From assembly GCF_035013165.1 (NCBI RefSeq), contig NZ_JAYGJQ010000001.1, positions 930,001 to 994,000 on the forward strand: DNA of 64,000 nt, given 5' to 3'. This document shows positions 25,300 to 32,450 of this stretch, one piece after another. Origin of the DNA: Bacteriovorax sp. PP10 (GTDB lineage Bacteria; Bdellovibrionota; Bacteriovoracia; Bacteriovoracales; Bacteriovoracaceae). Under the pieces are notes generated by a model. The model was not told the DNA's origin, made no database searches, and saw only the letters and a program-made list of their open reading frames with translations. Numbering within the stretch: position 1 is the stretch's first letter; every line of letters starts with the position of its first letter. The position numbers were made by a program, and so were the translations under genes.

Positions 25300-26825
25300 A
25301 AAAAATATTTGTTCTCTTTTTTTTCTTAATGTTAAGCACTTCGAGCTACGCTGCTTGTAATAAAAAAATTACTTCGAAAGATGTTATCTTTTTCGTTGAT
25401 TTAAATGGTGGAAATAAAGAAATAGAAGAAGCACAGAAAGCGGCCTGTGATAAAGGTCAAAAACTTGTTATTTACCCAGAGCAGACAGCGGCGATTTATA
25501 AACTGACGAACGATAAGTCTTTTTATGAAAATAGATATAAAGCACTTACATGTGATAAGACTCCGACCAAAAAAGGTTGTGCCGAAGTCCGTAAGAAAAA
25601 AGATGAAGTGATGAGTGAGCTTGAGGAGAAGGCCGTAAAGTTTTCGATTCCAGTCATGAAAGAGACACTGAAGAAATTAAATAGTGAAGAGGGCCGCAAT
25701 GTTGAAAGCCTCGTGATCTCAGGACACAGTAATGGGAAAACTATTTTTGGTGTTTACGGGACAACTCAAAGAGATGCAATTCAAACGACCTTTAAAGATT
25801 TACCTGATGAAGGGAAGTCTGTCAGCTCGCTGGTTATGCTTGCTTGTTATTCGGCCAATCCATCAACCATTTTAAGCTGGAAAAAGAATCTTCCAGGATT
25901 AAAGATGATTGCAGGATCTGATGCCAGTGCCTCTGCTTCAGATCGTCCGGCAGGATTAAAGTATTTGAAAGACCTTTTGATGAAAGTGAAAGATCTGACT
26001 GCAGATGCTGATCAAAAAATGTTAGAAAAGCGTTTGAAAGTTTTAATTCCAACTCTTAAAGAAGTGAACTCTGCTATTTATATAGATTCTAATAAGTGTG
26101 GAGAGAGTGTTGGAGATAAACGTTTCTTCTACAGTAAAAGTTCAGGTGGGTTGAATGTTTTTAATCCTGAAGCCTGTGAGAAATCAATTGCTCAATATAA
26201 AGAAAAAGAAGAAGACATTGCTGGTTACATGGAGGGGATAACACCTATTCCAGTTGAAACTCATGGTACACCTTTAAGAGAACTTTATAGTTTTCTAAGA
26301 CAGAATGCTCATTGCCTTGAGGCGGGGCAGGCCCAATACACAGCAGATATGCTCTACGGTCTTCTTTTTTACCATCAGGTGAAAATCAATGCGATTAGAG
26401 CATTAAAAAAAGAAGCTGATGAAATCAATGCTGTCCTTGTAGATTTTGGAGTAGGAAGAATCTGGCCTTTGACTGAAGAGAATATTAAAAATAAAAGTCG
26501 CAAAGAAATTATAGATAATTTAGACGCGATATTTGATGTCTTACCAAAGATTAGCGGAAATTCAGAGCTTTTAGAAGATATAAAAAAGCTCGAAGGCTCG
26601 CTAAAAACCATGGCCTGTGTTTCTCCAGAATGGCATGATATTCAGACCAACCCACGTGCGCCAATGTGTTCGACTACCAATTGGGATAATGTCATGACTA
26701 TCAATCCTCAAGCATTAGGTGTAGGAATGCCAGGAAGCAGTGGGACTGGTTTAGGTGCAGGACTTGGTGGCTATAATGGTGGTGGATCATTTAGTGGCGT
26801 AGAGCAAAGTGAAGAAGAACAATAG
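25296..26825 (+). CDS. Secreted protein with caspase-like His/Cys pattern
   Basis: 509 residues. Signal peptide MKKIFVLFFFLMLSTSSYA. The N-terminal half resembles a caspase-type alpha/beta fold by eye: strand DVIFFVDLNGG, later SLVISGHSNGKTIFG (His144) and SLVMLACYSANPSTIL (Cys184), where clan CD peptidases carry their catalytic His and Ala-Cys. The usual HG is HS here. The C-terminal half is helical and ends in a Gly-rich tail (GLGAGLGGYNGGGSFSG). Coupled to a small secreted protein by a 4-nt overlap. Peptidase function is a hypothesis; it could also be an inactive fold. Confidence 0.72.
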   Translation: MKKIFVLFFFLMLSTSSYAACNKKITSKDVIFFVDLNGGNKEIEEAQKAACDKGQKLVIYPEQTAAIYKLTNDKSFYENRYKALTCDKTPTKKGCAEVRKKKDEVMSELEEKAVKFSIPVMKETLKKLNSEEGRNVESLVISGHSNGKTIFGVYGTTQRDAIQTTFKDLPDEGKSVSSLVMLACYSANPSTILSWKKNLPGLKMIAGSDASASASDRPAGLKYLKDLLMKVKDLTADADQKMLEKRLKVLIPTLKEVNSAIYIDSNKCGESVGDKRFFYSKSSGGLNVFNPEACEKSIAQYKEKEEDIAGYMEGITPIPVETHGTPLRELYSFLRQNAHCLEAGQAQYTADMLYGLLFYHQVKINAIRALKKEADEINAVLVDFGVGRIWPLTEENIKNKSRKEIIDNLDAIFDVLPKISGNSELLEDIKKLEGSLKTMACVSPEWHDIQTNPRAPMCSTTNWDNVMTINPQALGVGMPGSSGTGLGAGLGGYNGGGSFSGVEQSEEEQ

Positions 26826-26834
26826 CGAAGAATA

Positions 26835-27521
26835 ATGAAAAGTACTTTCGGTTATAAATACCTAACAAAAAATATGTCAGTTCTAAATTTAGAAATGACA
26901 ACCATCCGCGACTTGGATGAAAGCATCGATATCCTTTGTGAACACTTCGGTGAAGAGGATCAGGATCAATCTCTGGCCGAAGAGCACTGCCCTTATTTTG
27001 GAGTGATGTGGGAAGCAGGGATCGGTCTTAGTCAGTTTCTCACTCGTGAGATGTGCGAAGGGAAAAAAATCCTTGAAATCGGCTGTGGACTAGCTCTACC
27101 GAGCTTTATCGCCACTCGCTTTGGTGGAAATGTCATTGCGACAGACTTTCATGCCGACGTCCCTTTATTCTTACAAGAAAATCAGGAAAAAAATAAAATC
27201 AATTTCGAGTATCAAGTCATGAACTGGAGAAATGAAATTGAACGCACAAAGACGTCTCTAGGATTGTTTGATCTGGTTATTGGCTCCGACATTCTCTATG
27301 AAAGTCAGCATGCTGATCAGGTGGCAGAGGCCTTAATCGCTTTTTTAAAACCAGGTGGAAAAATTCTTCTTTCCGATCCTGGACGGGCCTATGTTCAAAA
27401 GTTTATTTCAGCTATGCAAAAGTTGGGTTACCCTGAGAAATTCACGACACAAAAAGTCCCGGCGCACCTGACACCAAAAAATATCGACCGCGAAATTTAT
27501 CTTTTTGAATTTTCTAAATAA
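26835..27521 (+). CDS. Class I SAM methyltransferase (METTL/ETF-lysine type)
   Basis: 228 residues, cytosolic. The SAM-binding motif is ILEIGCGLALPSFIA, preceded by the VMWEAGIGLSQFL segment typical of the Methyltransf_16 group, which contains protein-lysine methyltransferases. Motif II/III appear as VIATDFHADV and LFDLVIGSDILYESQHA, and the PGGKILLSDPG segment follows. The start has only a weak ribosome site. It overlaps the convergent M24 peptidase gene by 8 nt at the 3' end. The substrate cannot be told from sequence; protein lysine methylation is the family expectation. Confidence 0.78.
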   Translation: MKSTFGYKYLTKNMSVLNLEMTTIRDLDESIDILCEHFGEEDQDQSLAEEHCPYFGVMWEAGIGLSQFLTREMCEGKKILEIGCGLALPSFIATRFGGNVIATDFHADVPLFLQENQEKNKINFEYQVMNWRNEIERTKTSLGLFDLVIGSDILYESQHADQVAEALIAFLKPGGKILLSDPGRAYVQKFISAMQKLGYPEKFTTQKVPAHLTPKNIDREIYLFEFSK

Positions 27522-28170
27522 GTAGATCTTCGAAAAAAGAACCCATTCCCAATTCTTCATCAATCACATGAATTTCTAAAATCCATAATTGTGGAGTTGG
27601 AGTGAAGTCCAGGGCCCCGAGTTTTGCTCTGGAATGAACGGCATGAGGAAAGTCTCCCATCCTGTGGCCATACATATTACTGTTGAGTTTTAGATTTAAT
27701 TTTTGTGCTTCAAGATCAGCGTATTCATAAAGCTCAATACCTGTAAGCTTTTTTTCTTTCCAGACTTTAAGAGTAGAGTTGAAAATTGTTTTAGAAGCTT
27801 CAGCTAATTTTTTTAAACGCGGATCAGATCCCAGTGTAAATGTCTCGCCGTAATCACCTTCGTGATTGCAATAAACCGGCCCGATATCAACAAAGAAAAT
27901 ATCGTTTTCAGTTAGTACGTGAGGGACAGAATCATCGCGGAAATTTTTTGTCGTATTAGGTCCGATTCTCATTTTGCTGGGATGCCAGCGTTTTTCCAGT
28001 CCAGATTCATCAAGAGTTTTTTCAAGCAATGCTTTTGCTTCAACTTCATTGATGCCAGGTTTAAGCATTTTAGAAAAAGCTAAAACCACTTGTCTGGTTT
28101 TTTCCTGAGCACGCAAATAATCTTCTAAATTAAATTGCTCACCAAGGTTCTCGTCTGGATGTGTAGTCAT
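27514..28170 (-). CDS. M24-family metallopeptidase (aminopeptidase P/MAP fold)
   Basis: 218 residues with the pita-bread fold signature. The five metal ligands are all visible: Asp95 (FFVDIGP), Asp106 (EGDYGETF), His169 (YGHRMGDFPH), Glu199 (ILEIHV) and Glu214 (GSFFEDLL). This resembles Xaa-Pro dipeptidase/aminopeptidase P catalytic domains, but it is shorter and lacks the N-terminal creatinase domain. No signal peptide. Starts immediately after the stop of the upstream small gene on the same strand, so both share a transcript. Substrate unknown. Confidence 0.85.
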   Translation of the reverse strand: MTTHPDENLGEQFNLEDYLRAQEKTRQVVLAFSKMLKPGINEVEAKALLEKTLDESGLEKRWHPSKMRIGPNTTKNFRDDSVPHVLTENDIFFVDIGPVYCNHEGDYGETFTLGSDPRLKKLAEASKTIFNSTLKVWKEKKLTGIELYEYADLEAQKLNLKLNSNMYGHRMGDFPHAVHSRAKLGALDFTPTPQLWILEIHVIDEELGMGSFFEDLLI

Positions 28171-28458
28171 TTATTTTTCTGTAGATGGAGGAGCACAGAT
28201 GCCACAGCCGTAATCTGAGTCGTCATGCTCATCAATTTCGTCTTGCAAACTTTGCTTATATTGATTAATTTCTGTTTCGTCAGCACCAAGAGACTTGATA
28301 AGAGTTTCGGCAAGACCAGGGGCCTTGATTTCAATATCTAATCCTGCTTCTTCCATTTGTGTGGCAAAGGCATAAGCATCGGCCATCTTTTCAATAGATG
28401 TTTCGAATAGGACAGTGCCTGAAATAGAATCTATAACTCGTACTTGGTTGTTTGACAT
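28171..28458 (-). CDS. Small acidic cytosolic protein
   Basis: 95 residues, acidic, no signal peptide. N-terminal part reads VRVIDSISGTVLFETSIEKMADAYAFATQMEEAGLDIEI, suggesting a small alpha/beta fold; the C-terminus has CGICAPPS with two Cys spaced C-x2-C. Its stop abuts the M24 peptidase start (TAA then ATG), so the two are co-translated. It is divergent from the receiver-domain gene with only 28 nt between starts. Not recognised. Confidence 0.72.
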   Translation of the reverse strand: MSNNQVRVIDSISGTVLFETSIEKMADAYAFATQMEEAGLDIEIKAPGLAETLIKSLGADETEINQYKQSLQDEIDEHDDSDYGCGICAPPSTEK

Positions 28459-28486
28459 TTACCAAGACTAACAAGAGAATGCTCCC

Positions 28487-28834
28487 ATGGTAAAGAGAGT
28501 TTTTTATATCGAAAAAGAAAAGTTTTTGCGTTCAATGATGGAATTGGCCCTGCGAGCTAAAAAGGCAGAAGTCTATACTGTTGAAACCTTGGCGGAGAAC
28601 TTTTATTTGATCGATGATCTGAAACCAGAACTGATCATTTTTGATTTAGACACGGCCCAGGCTAGCGGACCTGAGGCCCTAGAAAAGCTTTATTCATATG
28701 CGACTCATGCCAAATTAATCATGACCGGAGCACCAAGTTCAGAGAATTCGATGAACAAAATCGTGTCTGGATTCATCCCAAAGCCCATTGTTGCCCATAA
28801 TCTGGCAGAAAGGGTTCTTTCTTTAATTGACTAA
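28487..28834 (+). CDS. Single-domain receiver-like protein
   Basis: 115 residues with a CheY-like layout: RVFYIEKEKFLRSMMELALRAKKAEVYTV, then LIIFDLDTAQASGPEALEKL with the likely phospho-Asp, a Thr/Ser strand (KLIMTGAPSS) and PKPI with the conserved Lys. The usual acidic pair near the N-terminus is replaced by IEKE, so metal binding may be altered. No output domain. It lies just upstream of the MFS-lux-like operon on the same strand (73-nt gap), but also close to a divergent promoter; a link to either is not shown. Confidence 0.7.
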   Translation: MVKRVFYIEKEKFLRSMMELALRAKKAEVYTVETLAENFYLIDDLKPELIIFDLDTAQASGPEALEKLYSYATHAKLIMTGAPSSENSMNKIVSGFIPKPIVAHNLAERVLSLID

Positions 28835-28907
28835 AATTGTTTTAGAGCAATTTTTGTCCTATTTTCAAGTGCTTTGCGACTCCAGCGATCCCTCTTAAAA
28901 TAGAGGA

Positions 28908-30134
28908 ATGGTAAATATAAAATCTGGCATTCTCGGTGACTCGAACGCGTACACTGTTTTTATCTCTCAACTCATGTCCACCATCTGCGACAAGATGATG
29001 TCCATTGGTCTTGTGTGGTATCTCACAACAGAGTACTCCATAAATATTGTTCCATGGTTTTTAGCAGTCAGCTTTTTTCCACACATTTTCATGTCATTTT
29101 ATTCTTCGAAAATTATCAACAGACATGGAACTCTAAGAACTGTTATCGCTACAGAGTATTTTAGAGGAGTCGTTTTATTAGCACTTTTTGGAATGTTATT
29201 TTTTATTCCAGAAAAAAGTACAATGTTTTTATCAGCACTTTTTTGCGCTTCGTTTTTAGTAGGGATTGGATCAAGTGTTTTTAATCCAGCGATTTTATCT
29301 CTTCCTCCTATTTTAGTAGAAGAAGACAAAGTTCCTGCACTCAATGCACTTCTTGATACAAGTTTTTCTATTTCAAATATTCTGGGAGCGGCCTGTGCGA
29401 TCGTCTTGCTTAATATTTTTGATATCAAAATTTTAGTTTTAATAAATGCTCTTAGTTTTTTTGCAGCGGCGCTTTTACAAGGCAGAGTAAAACTTAGAAA
29501 CCAGGAATCAGCTGTTGTTGAAGATTCAAGAAAATTAGGGCCAATGGCCGTGCTGAAGAAATACCCGGCGATTATGAGAATGCTTTTGAGCTTCTTGTTT
29601 ATCAACGTCGTCTTCACTCCCATATTGGTTATGATTCCCTGGTATGTAGAAAATGTTTTCAAAGGAAACGGAAGTGACCTGGCATGGATTGAAGCGGCCA
29701 TGGGAGCGGGGGCATTCCTGACCGGGATGTATTTGTCCCTGAGTGCTTTTACGGTGAGAGCAGAAAAGCGTATTGGGATGATTGCGATTATTTGTTTTTT
29801 CTTCGGACTATTTTTTCAAGTCTTCTCATTTTCAAAAACGACAGTAGAAGCTTCATGCTTATTATTCTTAATTGGAATCCTGACTACTTTCTTAAACGTT
29901 CAGGTCTTAACTTATTTTCAAACGTCACTTCACGAACACGAAGTCCCTTCGATCATGGTGGCCGTTAATATTATTTCAGCTGCTTCAATGCCTTTATCTT
30001 TTGCGATCTCAGGAATTCTCTTTCCAGTCGTTGATATTCCAAGATTTGCGCTTATTTGTGGGCTTCTTACAATGTTGATTGCTTTTGCCCTCCCAAGCTT
30101 TTTAAAAACAACTCCTCAAGAAGGTGATGCATGA
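28908..30134 (+). CDS. MFS transporter
   Basis: 408 residues, about 12 membrane helices, major facilitator superfamily by layout (e.g. VLWYLTTEY-like helix 1 region, SALFCASFLVGIGSSVFNPAILSLPP, and a second half from about 210). First gene of an operon in which each following gene overlaps or nearly touches; the GNAT gene starts inside its stop (ATGA). The ATG at 28908 has GAGGA too close for normal SD use, so initiation may be weak or leaderless. Likely exports the product of, or imports a precursor for, the lux-like genes downstream; the direction is inferred. Confidence 0.85.
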   Translation: MVNIKSGILGDSNAYTVFISQLMSTICDKMMSIGLVWYLTTEYSINIVPWFLAVSFFPHIFMSFYSSKIINRHGTLRTVIATEYFRGVVLLALFGMLFFIPEKSTMFLSALFCASFLVGIGSSVFNPAILSLPPILVEEDKVPALNALLDTSFSISNILGAACAIVLLNIFDIKILVLINALSFFAAALLQGRVKLRNQESAVVEDSRKLGPMAVLKKYPAIMRMLLSFLFINVVFTPILVMIPWYVENVFKGNGSDLAWIEAAMGAGAFLTGMYLSLSAFTVRAEKRIGMIAIICFFFGLFFQVFSFSKTTVEASCLLFLIGILTTFLNVQVLTYFQTSLHEHEVPSIMVAVNIISAASMPLSFAISGILFPVVDIPRFALICGLLTMLIAFALPSFLKTTPQEGDA

Positions 30135-31297
30135 ATTTTGGAAATAATGAAATCATTGACCGCGCCAATGTTAGTGACGTAAACGAGATTATTAACCTAT
30201 ATCGATTGGTGTATGGAAAAAAATATCCGATTTCATACGGGACTGACCCGGTTCTTTTAAAGAAATCAATTAAGAATGAAAAAACTCACTTAGTGGTTGT
30301 GGCCCGTGATTTAAATCAAAACGTCATCACAGGTGTACTGATCACTGAAATTGACTCTGAAAATAAAATCGGAAAACTTGTTGGTCTGGTTGTTCATCCT
30401 ACCTTTCAAAAAAATAAGATTGGAAATTACCTGGTCGAGTATGTAGGAGATCACTTTCTTGAAAAAGGAAATGTGGTGAACTCTCTTTATGCAACGACGA
30501 GAACAAACACAGTTGGGCCTCAGAGAGTTTTTATTAAGAATCAATACCTGCCATTGGGGATTTTTCCCAACGCCCACCGTTTAAGCCAGTATGAAACGGT
30601 GACTCTATTTGCAAAATTTAGAAAAGGTTTATTGGAGCAGAGAGTGCCGACCAAAGAAGTGGCCCCCTCGTTAATGCCGATGTACCAGATCCTAAAAAAT
30701 ATAGTTCCAGAACTTTCTATTCCAGAGGCCGCAGAAGTTTATGTGCCTCTTATTCCACCTAATAACGATGCATGGGAGTTTGAAATTATCCGTGCTCCTA
30801 ATTATGTATACCGTAAATTTTTAGAAACATTTCCGGATCCAAAGGACCGCTTCTTTCCTTTTCATACGCCGAACATGCTGATTGCGGATAAAGAAGGGCG
30901 CATTGAGATCTTTGCTTATTTCAGTAAGCGAGATGGTTACTGCACATTAATTAAAGCGACTAAACCCATTGCTGAGTTGAGTGGAAGTTTAACAAGTTTA
31001 TATATGCAGCTCGATGATATCGGTGTGTCTTATATTGAAGTTCTAGTGAATGTAAATCTGACTCCTTCTATTGGGCCTTTATTAACAGGCCAGTTCGTTC
31101 CTTCGGCCATTTACCCGGCAATGAGAGAAGTGGATGGAAAATTTGAAGACTATATTGTTTTAAGTAGAACGATGGAACCTCTAAACTTCAGAGGCATGTC
31201 AGTTATTTCTCAGTTTAAGCCATTCATCGACTTATATGTTGATACATGGAAACAAGTTAACCTGGATACGATTGAGGTTATTTATGGAAGTAAATAA
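30131..31297 (+). CDS. GNAT acyltransferase with extra C-terminal domain
   Basis: 388 residues. The N-terminal third is a GNAT fold: YRLVYGKKYPISYG, then VGLVVHPTFQKNKIGNYLVEYV with the acyl-CoA pyrophosphate loop QKNKIG. The remaining 230 residues (from about 160) have no recognised family and may be a second, degenerate GNAT-like unit. It overlaps the MFS gene by 4 nt and the LuxE-like gene by 14 nt, so it belongs to that operon. It may acylate an amine that then carries the activated or reduced acyl group; this is inference. Confidence 0.78.
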   Translation: MNFGNNEIIDRANVSDVNEIINLYRLVYGKKYPISYGTDPVLLKKSIKNEKTHLVVVARDLNQNVITGVLITEIDSENKIGKLVGLVVHPTFQKNKIGNYLVEYVGDHFLEKGNVVNSLYATTRTNTVGPQRVFIKNQYLPLGIFPNAHRLSQYETVTLFAKFRKGLLEQRVPTKEVAPSLMPMYQILKNIVPELSIPEAAEVYVPLIPPNNDAWEFEIIRAPNYVYRKFLETFPDPKDRFFPFHTPNMLIADKEGRIEIFAYFSKRDGYCTLIKATKPIAELSGSLTSLYMQLDDIGVSYIEVLVNVNLTPSIGPLLTGQFVPSAIYPAMREVDGKFEDYIVLSRTMEPLNFRGMSVISQFKPFIDLYVDTWKQVNLDTIEVIYGSK

Positions 31298-32450
31298 ACT
31301 AAAAGTCCCCGATGCTTTGAAATTAAAAAATGTTCAGGCCCTTTGTGATCAAACAGATCCTTATGCAGACTTTTTAGAAAGTGATACCGCTTTTTTAAAT
31401 GCAATGAAAGAAATCAGTTCATGGCATATGGAAAAAAGCCCTTTCTATCGTGGCCTGGCAAAATCTCAAAATTTTAAATCCGAAGACGTAAAGTCATTGG
31501 AAGATTGTTTGAAAATACCTCATCTGTGGGCACACTTTTTTAAAGGAAATGAAATCCTATCAGTTCCTCCGTCAGAAGTGTTTTTGCACCTGACGTCTTC
31601 AGGGACAACTGGACAAAAATCTCAAATCTTCTTTGACGAATGGACGATTCGTTCGGCCCAAAGAATGGTGGACTGGATTTTTGAAAAATATAACTGGGTC
31701 ACACCAGATCAAAAATGTAATTACATTCTTTTTAGTTATCAAACTGAAGAGAGTTCAAAATTAGGAACGGCCTATACAGATAACTTCTTATGTAAGTACG
31801 CTCCAGTGAATGAAGTTTTCACTGCTCTAAAGTTAACTGGGAGTGGTGGGCATGAGTTTGATTGTTTTGGAACAATCGATGCTTTTAAGAGATTCGCTGA
31901 CCAGGGTTTACCTGTAAGGCTCTTTGGTTTCCCGGCATTCTTTTATTTCGCATTAGAGCGCATGAAGAAGTTAGGACTTCCTCCTTTAAAATTCCACAAA
32001 GACTCAATGGTCTTTTTAGGGGGAGGTTGGAAAGGAAACGCTGATAAACAAATTGAAAAAAATGATCTGTATCGTCTGGCAGAAGAAATGCTGGGCATTC
32101 CAAACGAACGACTGCGTGATGGATTTGGTTCAGTTGAGCATTGTATTCCCTATGTAGAATGCGCTCATCATGAATTTCATGTTCCCGTATGGTCGAGAGT
32201 CTTCATCCGGGATGTTGAAACTCTAAAACCACTTGGATTAAATGAAAAAGGATTTTTGCATTTCATTTCTCCATACATTACAAGTATGCCGGCCCATTCA
32301 GTGATCATGGGGGATATGGCCTCTCTTCATAAAGACTGCCCGTGTGGAATGAAAACTCCGTATTTTAGAATTCATGGAAGAGCGGGAGTTTCAAAAAATA
32401 AGAGTTGTGCGCTTGCGGCTTCAGAACTTTTAAAAGGGAAGGCATCATAA
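31284..32450 (+). CDS. LuxE-like acyl-protein synthetase
   Basis: 388 residues, adenylate-forming LuxE/PaaK superfamily. In bioluminescent bacteria LuxE activates a fatty acid as acyl-AMP and passes it to the reductase LuxC. Seen here: phosphate loop LHLTSSGTTGQKSQIFFD (about 110-125), LFGFPAFFYFALERMKKLG, the LRDGFGSVEHCIPYVECAHHEFHVP region, and a C-terminal CPCGMKTPYFRIHGRAG typical of PaaK-like ligases. The ATG at 31284 is chosen because an upstream in-frame start at 31236 lies well inside the GNAT gene. Its stop overlaps the LuxC fusion by 1 nt. No luciferase is nearby. Confidence 0.85.
   Translation: MEVNKLKVPDALKLKNVQALCDQTDPYADFLESDTAFLNAMKEISSWHMEKSPFYRGLAKSQNFKSEDVKSLEDCLKIPHLWAHFFKGNEILSVPPSEVFLHLTSSGTTGQKSQIFFDEWTIRSAQRMVDWIFEKYNWVTPDQKCNYILFSYQTEESSKLGTAYTDNFLCKYAPVNEVFTALKLTGSGGHEFDCFGTIDAFKRFADQGLPVRLFGFPAFFYFALERMKKLGLPPLKFHKDSMVFLGGGWKGNADKQIEKNDLYRLAEEMLGIPNERLRDGFGSVEHCIPYVECAHHEFHVPVWSRVFIRDVETLKPLGLNEKGFLHFISPYITSMPAHSVIMGDMASLHKDCPCGMKTPYFRIHGRAGVSKNKSCALAASELLKGKAS

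Noticed and set aside
29099-29701. 200-residue minus-strand frame inside the MFS gene
   Set aside because: Mirror of membrane-helix codons; no supporting signal and an overlapping real gene.
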